From: CALVXC01 sp036636255
GTDB taxonomy: Bacteria > Bacillota_I > Bacilli_A > RF39 > UBA660
Reading direction: 5' to 3'
Assembly (NCBI GenBank): GCA_036636255.1
Contig: JAVWOV010000006.1
Coordinates: 1-22,417, forward strand
DNA: 22,417 bases
Each line of letters starts with the position of its first letter. The first letter of the stretch is position 1. The translations under genes and the position numbers were made by a program. Shown in pieces: positions 15,515 to 22,417 of this stretch. A model generated the notes under the pieces. The model searched no databases and was not told the DNA's origin. It was given only the letters and a program-made list of their open reading frames with translations.

Positions 15515-15567
15515 TTACCTATTTTAATTAAGCTCATTTTAACAACAAGCCTAATTAAAATAGGTAA
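15515..15567. repeat. 19-bp inverted repeat beside the hairpin
   Basis: The arms at 15515-15533 and 15549-15567 (TTACCTATTTTAATTA and its reverse complement, extended with one mismatch) are separated by 15 bases. It starts five bases after the neighbouring hairpin. The arms share the TTACCT word with that hairpin, so the two structures may compete or derive from one ancestral repeat. Confidence 0.7.
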
Positions 15568-15728
15568 TAGTTTAATTAAAATTATATTTTCATTATGATT
15601 TTTTTCGTTTTGTTAATTATTTCAGGTCACTTACTTGATTTTTTATATACAATTTTTCTTTAATAATTTTTCATAGGTTCCTTTTTCAGAAAAAACTTTA
15701 TAACTATTGCTTTATCTAAATTTAGATC

Positions 15729-16068
15729 TTATGATGTTAAACTATCTCTTCTAGTAATAACATGATTCAATAAAATTCTTGCTTCGTCATAATCCTTAAA
15801 TTTGTCATCATCTTCATCTTGCTGATTCTTATTAATACTATCAATATTAATGTTTTTTAAATAAATTATTCAATTTCTATTTCACTAGCTTTTTACCTGT
15901 TTCTAATAAGCTAACTATTGTTATTTTAAATTCTTCTTCATTACTTATTCCTTTTGCCATTTTAGACGTTTCCTTGAACATTTGGTTCTTCAGAAGGACT
16001 AAAGCCTCTTCTTTACAAATTGGATATTAATAAGTTGTATAAAGATTAGATCTTATAATAATATACAT
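15729..16068 (-). pseudogene. Unidentified frameshifted small gene
   Basis: From ATG at 16068 the frame reads MYIIIRSNLYTTY, a stop, then YPICKEEALVLLKNQMFKET, SKMAKGISNEEEFKITIV and SLLETGKK. A one-base shift then gives ASEIEIE with stops, and another frame continues INIDSINKNQQDEDDD, KFKDYDEARILLNHVI, TRRDSLTS and a TAA at 15729. The pieces look like one helical protein of about 110 residues broken by at least one stop and two shifts. EEEFKITIVSLLETGKK recalls IS3-type OrfA only faintly. A further remnant (KVFSEKGTYEKLLKKNCI) lies downstream, near 15.64-15.70 kb. The family is unknown. Confidence 0.5.
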
Positions 16069-16075
16069 GGTAGTA

Positions 16076-16280
16076 TTATTTTTGTTTTAAATAATTTTCT
16101 AAATCTTTAAATTTTTTCTTTATAATCATTTATGAATATATCATCACATTCTTCAAAGATTAAATAGTCATTATTTTTAACCTTTAATATATGTGGTTTT
16201 ACATAAGCAAACCTACATATCATTTCTAATCTTCTTTTTAATTCATCACTTATTTGTAATTCTTTAGTTTCTATTGTCAT
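16076..16280 (-). pseudogene. Small unidentified gene with a single-base frameshift in an A run
   Basis: ATG at 16280 opens MTIETKELQISDELKRRLEM, ICRFAYVKPHILKVKNNDYL, IFEECDDIFINDYKEKI and stops at 16107. Dropping one A from the run AAAAAA near 16115 gives instead NDYKEKFKDLENYLKQK with a TAA at 16076, a more natural ending. An 8-base gap then leads to the next remnant, as in an operon. A truncated but still translated 57-residue protein is the alternative. Not recognised. Confidence 0.45.
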
Positions 16281-16309
16281 AACTCATCACTCTCCATTTC
16301 TTAAATAAC

Positions 16310-16335
16310 AAAAAAAACTAACTATTTCTAATTAG
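16310..16335 (-). terminator. Terminator of tmRNA
   Basis: On the minus strand the stem CTAATTA / TAGTTAG (16329-16335 and 16318-16324, one G-T pair) with a GAAA loop is followed by eight T (16310-16317). It lies about 45 bases beyond the CCA end of tmRNA. A second weak stem (CTCGAACTT / AAGTTTCGAG) sits between. Confidence 0.75.
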
Positions 16336-16380
16336 TAATTTATTACTCTCGAAACTTAAAGTTCGAGTTTCCTATCAATC

Positions 16381-16751
16381 TGGTGGAGCTGAGGAGAATT
16401 GAACTCCTGTCCGAAAATAACCTATTTTAAATATCTACAAGCTTATTTAGTTACTAAATGTCCCAGATAAATCGAAAACTAACAATCTATTATCCAGCAA
16501 GCTTACTAACTTCCATATTATTTCTAAGCAAAATAATACTATATCCCACTAAAATGAGCCCTCTATAATCCCCGTGGGAGAAAAATAATAGAAAGCCGTA
16601 CTCACTTAATTAATTAAGCGAACATTGGAGCAGGAGCCCCAACAAATACGTTTTTAATTTTATTTACATTTATTGTTTTTTTGGACGTAATGTGTACCAC
16701 CCAACTTGCCATTTAAAACCAATCATCAACGTCGAAACCAATTACAGCCCC
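16381..16751 (-). ncRNA. ssrA: Transfer-messenger RNA
   Basis: A 371-base RNA that rescues stalled ribosomes and tags the unfinished protein. The 5' end GGGGCUG pairs with CAGCUCC before the encoded CCA (16381-16383), forming the tRNA-like acceptor stem. The T-arm GGAGUUCAAUUCUCC and the conserved GGUUUCGACGUUG near the 5' end are present. The tag frame ends ...AAC GTA TTT GTT GGG GCT CCT GCT CCA ATG TTC GCT TAA, that is ...NVFVGAPAPMFA, followed by further stops. The resume codon cannot be fixed by eye; a GTA or AAT codon before AAT AAA ATT AAA is likely. The gene follows smpB and has its own promoter and terminator. Confidence 0.96.
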
Positions 16752-16759
16752 ATAAGGCA

Positions 16760-16787
16760 ATTATATCATATATCATACAAATATCAA
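16760..16787 (-). promoter_or_regulatory. Sigma-A promoter of tmRNA
   Basis: On the minus strand, TTGATA (16782-16787) is followed after 16 bases by TATAAT (16760-16765), and the mature 5' G lies eight bases further. The -35 overlaps the smpB stop codon, so tmRNA can be made independently of smpB. Confidence 0.8.
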
Positions 16788-17224
16788 AGATTTTTTAACT
16801 CCCTTTGGACATTTCTAAGCATATCCTTTTCCTTAAGTGACTCTCTTTTATCATAAGTATGTTTTCCCTTAGCGATACCCAATAAAATTTTTACATAATT
16901 TTTTTTGAAATATAGCTTAATAGGAATCAATGTATAACCTTTAGTCTCTAGCTTCACCTTAATTTTCTTTATTTCTTTTTTGTGCAATAATAGTTTTCTA
17001 GTTCTAGTTTCCTCGTGATTAAAAACATTACCAAAATCATATGGGCTAATATGCATATTAAGTAGTAATACTTCATCATTTTTAACAATAGCATAACTAT
17101 CTTTTAAATTAGCTTTCCCATTCCTTATTGACTTAATCTCTGTACCACATAAAACAATCCCTGCCTCATAAGTATCAAATATTTCGTAATCATATCTAGC
17201 CTTACGATTATTAATTTCCATCAT
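16784..17224 (-). CDS. smpB: tmRNA-binding protein SmpB
   Basis: A 146-residue partner of tmRNA that brings it to stalled ribosomes. The OB-fold core is clear: NNRKARYDYEIFDTYEAGIV, LCGTEIKSIRNGKANLKDSY and LLLNMHISPYDFGN. The C-terminal tail GIAKGKHTYDKRESLKEKDM is the helix that enters the mRNA channel. Length is slightly below the usual 150-160. The first of two adjacent ATGs (17224) has GAGG eight bases before it; the second would serve as well. It lies 24 bases after rnr and just upstream of ssrA, so the two partners of trans-translation sit together. Confidence 0.97.
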   Translation of the reverse strand: MMEINNRKARYDYEIFDTYEAGIVLCGTEIKSIRNGKANLKDSYAIVKNDEVLLLNMHISPYDFGNVFNHEETRTRKLLLHKKEIKKIKVKLETKGYTLIPIKLYFKKNYVKILLGIAKGKHTYDKRESLKEKDMLRNVQRELKNL

Positions 17225-17248
17225 TCTATCATCCTCTTTTCAAAGAAA

Positions 17249-19339
17249 TTACCTAACAATTTCAAAATCAATTGTTTTCGTTTCTTTACAAGCTCTAATG
17301 ACTTTCACACAAACCATATCGCCTAAACGAAAACCTCTCTTATCTTTAATACCTCGTAAAGAAAAAGTCGTTTCATCATAACTATAATGGTCTCCTTTAA
17401 TGGAATCAGGTTTAACTAAACCCTCGATCAAATTGGGCAATTGCACAAAAACACCAAAACTCATAACGCCTGAAATCATTCCTGTAAATTCCTCACCAAT
17501 ATGTTGCATCATGTATTCAGCTTTCTTCATATCATCTACTTCCCGTTCACATTCAATCGATAAACGTTCCATTTTAGAAGTTTGCTCCGCTATTATAGGC
17601 ATTTTATGCTCCCAATACTTTACTGTATCAATACTTTGATCATTCTTAAATAAATATGTTCTTAGCAAACGGTGAACAGTTGTATCCGGATATCTTCTAA
17701 TTGGCGACGTAAAGTGCGTATAACATATACTAGCAAGTCCAAAATGTCCTATATTTTTATAATCATAAATAGCCTTTTGCATACTGCGTAACAATAACTT
17801 AGAAAATATATGAAACTCTTTCGTATCCTTTAATTCATCTAAAATCAATTGCATATCCTTAGGTCTAATTTCCTTTAATTTAGTATTAATATTATAACCA
17901 AAAAGCGATACAAATCTAAGAAATTCACTAATTTTATTTTCATTTGGTTGCCCATGAACGCGATAAATAAATGGTAATTCCATATTACTAATATGCGTAG
18001 CTACCGTCTCGTTAGCAATAATCATAAAATCCTCAATAACCTTTTGACCTATTCCCCTATCACGTAATACAACATCGGTAACATTACCATCTACACCAAT
18101 TAAAATTTTAGACTCATCCAAATCAAAGTCAATATAGCCTCTTTCAATTTTACTCTTTCGCAGTATATTGGATAAATCACGCATTAAATTCAGACTATTA
18201 ACAAACGGTTCATAACCTTTCGTAATATAATTGTTATCATAAATTTCATTAACACAATTATAAGTCATTTGCTTTTTAGAACTAATAACACTTTCAAAAA
18301 TTTCATAATTAATAACATTACCCTTGTTATCAATATCCATCACACAACTAATAGCTAAGCGATCAACGTTAGGATTTAATGAACAAATTCCATTAGAAAG
18401 CTTATGTGGTAACATGGGAATAACGCGATCAACTAAATAAACACTAGTGCCTCTTAAATAGGCTTCCTCATCAATTTTAGAGTTAGCCGTCACATAATAA
18501 CTAACATCAGCAATATGAACACCTAACTGATAACCATTTTCCATTTTTTTAATCGAAATAGCATCATCAATATCCTTAGTATCATCACCATCAATCGTAA
18601 AAATTTCCTCATTTCTTAAATCTCGACGGTTTAAAAGTTCATTTGTTAAAACACAATCAGGTAAACAATCTGTTTCCGACAAAACCTCATCAGAAAAAGT
18701 ATCGGGAATTCCTAACTGATTAACGATTGATAAAATATCAACACCAGGATCATTTTTATGACCTAAAATTTTGATAATCTCACCCTTATAACTATTAGCC
18801 TTTAACTTATTAGTAAGCTTAACTAACACTTTATGACCATCAACAACATCCCGTGAGGCTAATTTATCAAGATATATATCTAGTTTAATTTTATCATCAT
18901 CTAACTTAATCAAACACTTACCATTACGATGAGAAATTTCACCAACCATATACTTTAAATTACGATCAACAATTTTAGTGATTCGGCCTTCTAACTCAAT
19001 ACCTTTTTTAGAAATAATTTCAACAATAACTTTATCATTATGGATCGCCCCATTCATATACATCGGAGGAATAAAAACATCCTCTGTCCCCTCAATATCG
19101 ACAAAACCAAATCCTTTTTTATTAGCAATCATTCGACCTATTTTTAAATTACTATTGTTAAATAACATATACTTGTCCTTATTAGTTCGATAAACTTGCA
19201 AATTATCTTCTAAATGATTCAAAACCTTTAACAATTCTTTTAATTCATCAGCTGTTTTAAATCCTAAAAAATCATTTAATTCATATACACTAAATGCCCG
19301 CTTATCTTGCGTTAATAACGCTATAATTTTATCTTCCAT
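17249..19339 (-). CDS. rnr: Ribonuclease R
   Basis: A 696-residue 3'-to-5' exoribonuclease of the RNase II/R family. It degrades structured RNA and, with tmRNA-SmpB, non-stop mRNA. Domains in order: an N-terminal winged-helix region (about 1-60), two cold-shock domains (about 65-195), the RNB catalytic domain (about 235-570) and an S1 domain (about 615-695, GMISGVMSFGVFVQLPNLIEG). The catalytic motif TIDGDDTKDIDDAI places the metal-binding Asp at 250, 256, 258 and 259. The Lys-rich C-terminal tail found in some RNase R proteins is absent. The ATG at 19339 follows GAGGTG. The order rnr-smpB-ssrA is common in Firmicutes. Confidence 0.96.
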   Translation of the reverse strand: MEDKIIALLTQDKRAFSVYELNDFLGFKTADELKELLKVLNHLEDNLQVYRTNKDKYMLFNNSNLKIGRMIANKKGFGFVDIEGTEDVFIPPMYMNGAIHNDKVIVEIISKKGIELEGRITKIVDRNLKYMVGEISHRNGKCLIKLDDDKIKLDIYLDKLASRDVVDGHKVLVKLTNKLKANSYKGEIIKILGHKNDPGVDILSIVNQLGIPDTFSDEVLSETDCLPDCVLTNELLNRRDLRNEEIFTIDGDDTKDIDDAISIKKMENGYQLGVHIADVSYYVTANSKIDEEAYLRGTSVYLVDRVIPMLPHKLSNGICSLNPNVDRLAISCVMDIDNKGNVINYEIFESVISSKKQMTYNCVNEIYDNNYITKGYEPFVNSLNLMRDLSNILRKSKIERGYIDFDLDESKILIGVDGNVTDVVLRDRGIGQKVIEDFMIIANETVATHISNMELPFIYRVHGQPNENKISEFLRFVSLFGYNINTKLKEIRPKDMQLILDELKDTKEFHIFSKLLLRSMQKAIYDYKNIGHFGLASICYTHFTSPIRRYPDTTVHRLLRTYLFKNDQSIDTVKYWEHKMPIIAEQTSKMERLSIECEREVDDMKKAEYMMQHIGEEFTGMISGVMSFGVFVQLPNLIEGLVKPDSIKGDHYSYDETTFSLRGIKDKRGFRLGDMVCVKVIRACKETKTIDFEIVR

Positions 19340-19390
19340 ATAATAACACCTCTATATCATTATAGATGAAAATTAAAAAAAAATATAGTA

Positions 19391-20308
19391 TTATAAAGAA
19401 ATATCATTAATTTTATTAACAATGTTACTAAATTTATTCTTTTTAACTACATCATAACCACTCATTGTTAAATTTGCAATATCATATTTTAATAGTTTAC
19501 AGCACTTTTTAACAAAATTTTCCTTATCAAATAAATAAATATTCTTATTATCCAATAAGTAATCATTAAATAAATTATTTTCTCTAACTATTAAGTTTTT
19601 TTTATAAAATAAGCTCTTATAAACAATTGTCATATCAATCACCTTATCTGTATATATAATACAATCAACAATTTTAATTAGTTCATTTAAAACCAGATCA
19701 TCATAATATTTTATACATTTAACATTATTAGGTTTATTCATAAGTAATTGCTTTTTATACTTAGTTAAATAGTAATCCGGTAAAAAACCAATCATAATGA
19801 AGTCCATTTTCGGATTAGAAAGAGCAATCTTAAAAAAATCGGTTATATAATCAAACTTATTATCTAAATACAATATTTTTCTTCTGCGCTTATTAAGTTT
19901 ATAACGACTATATACATTATCATCAAATAAACTAACTGTTTTTTCTATAACAATAATGTTCCTGTTTATATTTTTGTTTAAAAGTTTTTTGAAATAAGGT
20001 AAACTTACAATAATTAAATCAAATAAATTTAAAAAATCATTTAAATTTATTTGATAATCAGTACTAAGTTTATTATTTGAATTATAATTTATATTTATTT
20101 TGCTTTCTTCTAAATATGTTAAAAAAACAATTTTTTTCTTTAAAAAATAATTATTTCTCACCATTTTAACTGTTCGTTTATTAAACTGAGCTACTAATAA
20201 AATGTCATAATTATCATTAAAATCAGTTGTAAAAATAATTTTAGAATTTTCTAACAGCATAATAACCTTACTTAATAATTGACTATTTTCAATATAAACT
20301 AAAACCAT
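19391..20308 (-). CDS. Unknown protein, possibly a degenerate GT-B glycosyltransferase
   Basis: A 305-residue soluble protein I do not recognise by name. The layout suggests two Rossmann-like halves: an N-terminal part with alternating short beta strands (MVLVYIENSQLLSKVIMLLE, YDILLVAQFN, KKIVFLTYLEE, LFDLIIVSLPYF) and a C-terminal part (KILYLDN..DYITDFFKIAL, MDFIMIGFLPDYYL, NVKCIKYYDDLVLNELIKIV, DCIIYTD). This resembles the donor domain of GT1/GT4 enzymes. The EX7E motif and other catalytic residues of GT4 are not evident. I chose the ATG at 20308 because GGTGAT lies six bases before it; the TTG at 20335 has no site. Very rich in Asn, Lys, Ile and Tyr. It lies between a small membrane-protein gene and rnr. 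Confidence 0.6.
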   Translation of the reverse strand: MVLVYIENSQLLSKVIMLLENSKIIFTTDFNDNYDILLVAQFNKRTVKMVRNNYFLKKKIVFLTYLEESKININYNSNNKLSTDYQINLNDFLNLFDLIIVSLPYFKKLLNKNINRNIIVIEKTVSLFDDNVYSRYKLNKRRRKILYLDNKFDYITDFFKIALSNPKMDFIMIGFLPDYYLTKYKKQLLMNKPNNVKCIKYYDDLVLNELIKIVDCIIYTDKVIDMTIVYKSLFYKKNLIVRENNLFNDYLLDNKNIYLFDKENFVKKCCKLLKYDIANLTMSGYDVVKKNKFSNIVNKINDISL

Positions 20309-20422
20309 ATAATCACCAATATTATTATTTAACAAAATAATAATTTATATACTCAAATAAAAGAATTTGGAAATATTTAATAAAGCCAAAAACATTGCTA
20401 TATTTTTTTAAAATGTTACCTT

Positions 20423-20659
20423 TTATATGCAATAGCATGAATAAAAATAATAAACTAATAGCAAGAATATTGGTTGTATTATCATAGTAATAAATATCAT
20501 TAAACAAAAATTTTTAATATCTTGTTTAAATCCTCTTTTATTTATTTTCGGTAATCTTAATGTCATTGTTTTACAATTTGTTACCTCTTTGTTTTTTAAA
20601 TTATTCTTACCATAGCGCAACTGTCTTAACTCGTTTAATAAATCATTGCTGTTACTCAT
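20423..20659 (-). CDS. Small single-helix membrane protein
   Basis: A 78-residue protein with a basic N-terminal half (NELRQLRYGKNNLKNKEV, then LRLPKINKRGFKQ) and one hydrophobic helix at about 52-74. It therefore probably sits in the membrane with its N-terminus inside. Its ATG overlaps the rmuC stop by eight bases (20652-20659), which suggests coupling and supports its being real. I do not recognise the family. A frame-shifted overlapping frame (20325-20507) could extend it by a second hydrophobic segment, but I see no proof that it is used. Confidence 0.55.
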   Translation of the reverse strand: MSNSNDLLNELRQLRYGKNNLKNKEVTNCKTMTLRLPKINKRGFKQDIKNFCLMIFITMIIQPIFLLLVYYFYSCYCI

Positions 20660-21734
20660 TTATTGCCCTCGCTTCATCATATGTTTTACTCATTTCCACT
20701 TGATTAATTGAATTAAATCGTTTGGTTATTTTATCGGTTGTTACGTGAATATCCTTAGCATCCTTACTAATTGTTTCAATACTACGATAAAGTTTATCCC
20801 ATCTATCCTTATAACGTTTAAAATCATTATCTAATAATTTTAATTCTTGATGAATAATAGAAGTATATTTATCCCTTTCTAAATTTTTAATAATGACTTG
20901 AATAGTTGTTAAAGTACTTATTAATGTCGTTGGCGAAGTAATCCACACTCTACGTCGATAAGCATACTCAATAATATCCGAATGATAGGCATTAATCTCT
21001 GCAAAAATAGCTTCTGCTGGTAAAAACAAAATAGCTTGATCGGTAGTAATTTCTTCAATAATATATTTACTACTTATGGCATCAATATGTTTTTTCATAT
21101 CTCCTTTAAATAGTTTTTCATATTGTTCTCGTTTTTCCTTGGAAAATCTTCGATCAACCATATTTTGATAATTTTCTAAGGGAAATTTTGAATCAATTGC
21201 GATTAGTCCTAAGGGAAGTGGAGCAAATAAAACGCAATCAGCAATCGCCTTGTTAGGTAAAGTATACTGCATCTTATAAATGTGATCATTGTTTTCACCG
21301 AAAACACTAATCATAATGTTTTTTAAATTAACTTCGCCAAAAACACCGCGGGTTTTTTTATCTGTCAAAACGCTTTGTAATGATACAATATCATTAGATA
21401 AATTATCTATTTTTTTCTGAGCTTCATCTATTTTAGAAAGACGTTCTAAAACTGACATAAAAGTTTTATTGGTTTTTTCGAAATTATGATCCAAGCGTTC
21501 ATTAACTTTATCGTTAATCATATTTAATTTATGTTCAATATTTAAATTTAATTTATCAAATTCTTCATTAGTTTGCTTGTTAACATTAGTTTTAAAATCA
21601 CCTAATTCCTTTACCATACTTAATTCAAGTTTTCCTAATCGTTCTGTTATGTTTGATTCATTAATGTTTTTAGAAAGAGAAAAAATAGTTAACACAATTA
21701 GTACAACTAATAACAAAATAACCACGTAAATCAT
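20652..21734 (-). CDS. rmuC: RmuC-family DNA recombination protein
   Basis: A 360-residue member of the RmuC family, linked in E. coli to limiting inversions and to a restriction endonuclease-like fold; the exact activity is unsettled. An N-terminal membrane helix (about 2-21) leads to a long coiled coil (about 25-125) and the RmuC core. The core starts RGVFGEVNLKNIMISVFG (about 129-146) and continues IADCVLFAPLPLGLIAIDSKFP (about 164-185), whose Asp...Asp-Ser-Lys arrangement fits a PD-(D/E)xK-type site. A C-terminal helical tail follows. The ATG at 21734 has GGGTGAT just before it, so the upstream in-frame TTG is not the start. Four bases separate it from the preceding membrane-protein gene, indicating one operon. 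Confidence 0.9.
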   Translation of the reverse strand: MIYVVILLLVVLIVLTIFSLSKNINESNITERLGKLELSMVKELGDFKTNVNKQTNEEFDKLNLNIEHKLNMINDKVNERLDHNFEKTNKTFMSVLERLSKIDEAQKKIDNLSNDIVSLQSVLTDKKTRGVFGEVNLKNIMISVFGENNDHIYKMQYTLPNKAIADCVLFAPLPLGLIAIDSKFPLENYQNMVDRRFSKEKREQYEKLFKGDMKKHIDAISSKYIIEEITTDQAILFLPAEAIFAEINAYHSDIIEYAYRRRVWITSPTTLISTLTTIQVIIKNLERDKYTSIIHQELKLLDNDFKRYKDRWDKLYRSIETISKDAKDIHVTTDKITKRFNSINQVEMSKTYDEARAINE

Positions 21735-21738
21735 AATA

Positions 21739-22329
21739 TCACCCTTCAATATTAAATTTTTTATTAATAATTCTTGATACTAAATAAACAATAACCATTA
21801 AAACAATAATTCTAAGTATTACCTTAATATCTGTAATACTTTCTAATAAAGTAGTCCCGATAAACCCCCAAAAATAAACCACTACCAATTTAGCAATAAT
21901 AATCGCAGCAATAAACTTGCGGTAACTAATTTTAGATAATCCTGCCGCTATATTAATTGAAAAAGCTGGAGTAAAGGGTAAGGCTGTTATTAAAACTAAA
22001 TTAGTAAATTTAATATTGCTAATATTATTCATTAATTTTTCTAATTTGTTTTTCTTCTTAATAAATCGATATAATCTATTACTAAAACCTTTACGGCAAA
22101 TAGTAAATGCTAAAATACAACCAATAGTAGTAGCAATCCAGGACATAATAAAGCCAAAAACATTACCGAAAACAATCATATTTAAGGCTATAAAAACAGC
22201 CAAAGGTAATATAGGCAATATAGATTCTAGAACAATCACAAAAAAGCCCATAAACACCCCAACAAACGGATTGTTAGTTTCTACCAACTGCTTTAAAAAT
22301 TCAATTGAACTATCAATTACTTGTCTCAT
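21739..22329 (-). CDS. VTT-domain (TVP38/TMEM64, DedA-like) membrane protein
   Basis: A 196-residue integral membrane protein of the VTT/DedA superfamily; family members act in lipid (undecaprenyl phosphate or phospholipid) transport across the membrane. About five hydrophobic segments are seen. Family signatures are the ES-ILPILPLAVFIALN region (about 35-50), GFIMSWIATTIGCILAF (about 59-75) and LVLITALPFTPAFSINIAAG (about 111-130), where the FxPxxPxxxxNxxAG pattern marks the re-entrant core. The ATG at 22329 with GAGGT just before is preferred; a GTG at 22347 is the alternative. It is the first gene of the minus-strand run rmuC to ssrA. A weak TATAAT lies at 22386-22391 without a good -35. 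Confidence 0.85.
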   Translation of the reverse strand: MRQVIDSSIEFLKQLVETNNPFVGVFMGFFVIVLESILPILPLAVFIALNMIVFGNVFGFIMSWIATTIGCILAFTICRKGFSNRLYRFIKKKNKLEKLMNNISNIKFTNLVLITALPFTPAFSINIAAGLSKISYRKFIAAIIIAKLVVVYFWGFIGTTLLESITDIKVILRIIVLMVIVYLVSRIINKKFNIEG

Positions 22330-22417
22330 ATTACCTCGTATAATCACCTGAAGAGTTAACTTCTAGTTGATTCCTTTCTATCTATATTATATGAATAATT
22401 ATATATAACATATACAC

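Larger units (their letters stand above)
14840..16309. other. Stretch with no intact gene, only decayed coding sequence
   Basis: Between the glycosyltransferase and tmRNA no open frame looks like an intact gene. The segment contains at least three broken minus-strand coding remnants (listed separately), two hairpin structures near 15.5 kb and AT-rich filler. No transposase, tRNA, integrase or terminal repeat that would name the element was found. The longest open frame (15313-15537, minus) spans both hairpins and has no ribosome binding site or recognisable domain, so I do not call it. Confidence 0.7.

Noticed and set aside
15313..15537. 74-codon minus-strand open frame
   Set aside because: Low-complexity hydrophobic sequence running through both hairpins, with no ribosome binding site and no recognisable domain.
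15729..16068. IS3-type transposase OrfA remnant (EEEFKITIVSLLETGKK)
   Set aside because: The similarity is limited to about 15 residues; the rest of the remnant does not follow OrfA, and no OrfB, DDE motif or terminal repeat was found.
16381..16440. Integrative element attachment site at the tmRNA 3' end
   Set aside because: I found no integrase and no repeat of the ssrA end by eye; it remains only a suggestion for a computed search.
20325..20507. 60-codon frame overlapping the small membrane protein gene
   Set aside because: It starts at TTG without a ribosome binding site and overlaps the better-supported frame; a programmed frameshift fusion cannot be shown.

Overview
The window is AT-rich DNA from a spore-forming, low-GC Gram-positive bacterium (Bacillota, probably class Bacilli). 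The sporulation genes gerQ, yabP, yabQ, spoIVA and spoVIF are all present. Ribosome binding sites are AGGAGG or GGGTGAT type, and TGA is used as a stop codon (yabP, smpB), so the code is standard rather than mycoplasma-type. The order der / spoVIF / spoIVA and yabP-yabQ-divIC recalls Bacillus loci (der-gpsA-spoIVA; yabP-yabQ-divIC), here brought together. I do not name a genus.

Layout. Positions 1-2.8 kb: a class A penicillin-binding protein (+), overlapping tail to tail by 4 bp with a PduL-type phosphotransacylase (-). 2.8-3.75 kb: gerQ and a LemA-family gene (+), ending at a shared bidirectional terminator. 3.75-9.24 kb: a minus-strand block read in the order engB, a hypothetical gene, der, spoVIF, spoIVA, yabP, yabQ, divIC. 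It mixes ribosome-assembly GTPases with mother-cell sporulation genes. spoIVA and spoVIF are each preceded by sigma-E- and sigma-K-like promoter words and followed by a compact terminator.

9.24-16.3 kb is an accessory segment. It holds a broken guanylate kinase remnant, a short-chain dehydrogenase (+), a beta-lactamase-fold serine hydrolase (-), and a probable spore-surface protein (-) with a choice-of-anchor A-type beta domain, a run of 16 threonines and a C-terminal helical module. Divergent from that protein is a GT4-type glycosyltransferase (+). About 1.4 kb of decayed coding sequence with frameshifts and stops follows.

16.3-22.4 kb is a minus-strand housekeeping block read in the order VTT-domain membrane protein, rmuC, a small membrane protein, a glycosyltransferase-like unknown, rnr, smpB and ssrA (tmRNA). 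The last three form a complete trans-translation and RNA-decay unit, and tmRNA has its own strong promoter inside the end of smpB.

The most interesting part is the divergent pair at 12.2-14.8 kb. A Thr-rich, apparently spore-targeted adhesin-like protein faces a glycosyltransferase whose upstream region carries the same sigma-K-like -10 word as spoVIF. I infer a spore-surface glycoprotein and its modifying enzyme. The remaining genes are ordinary core functions.
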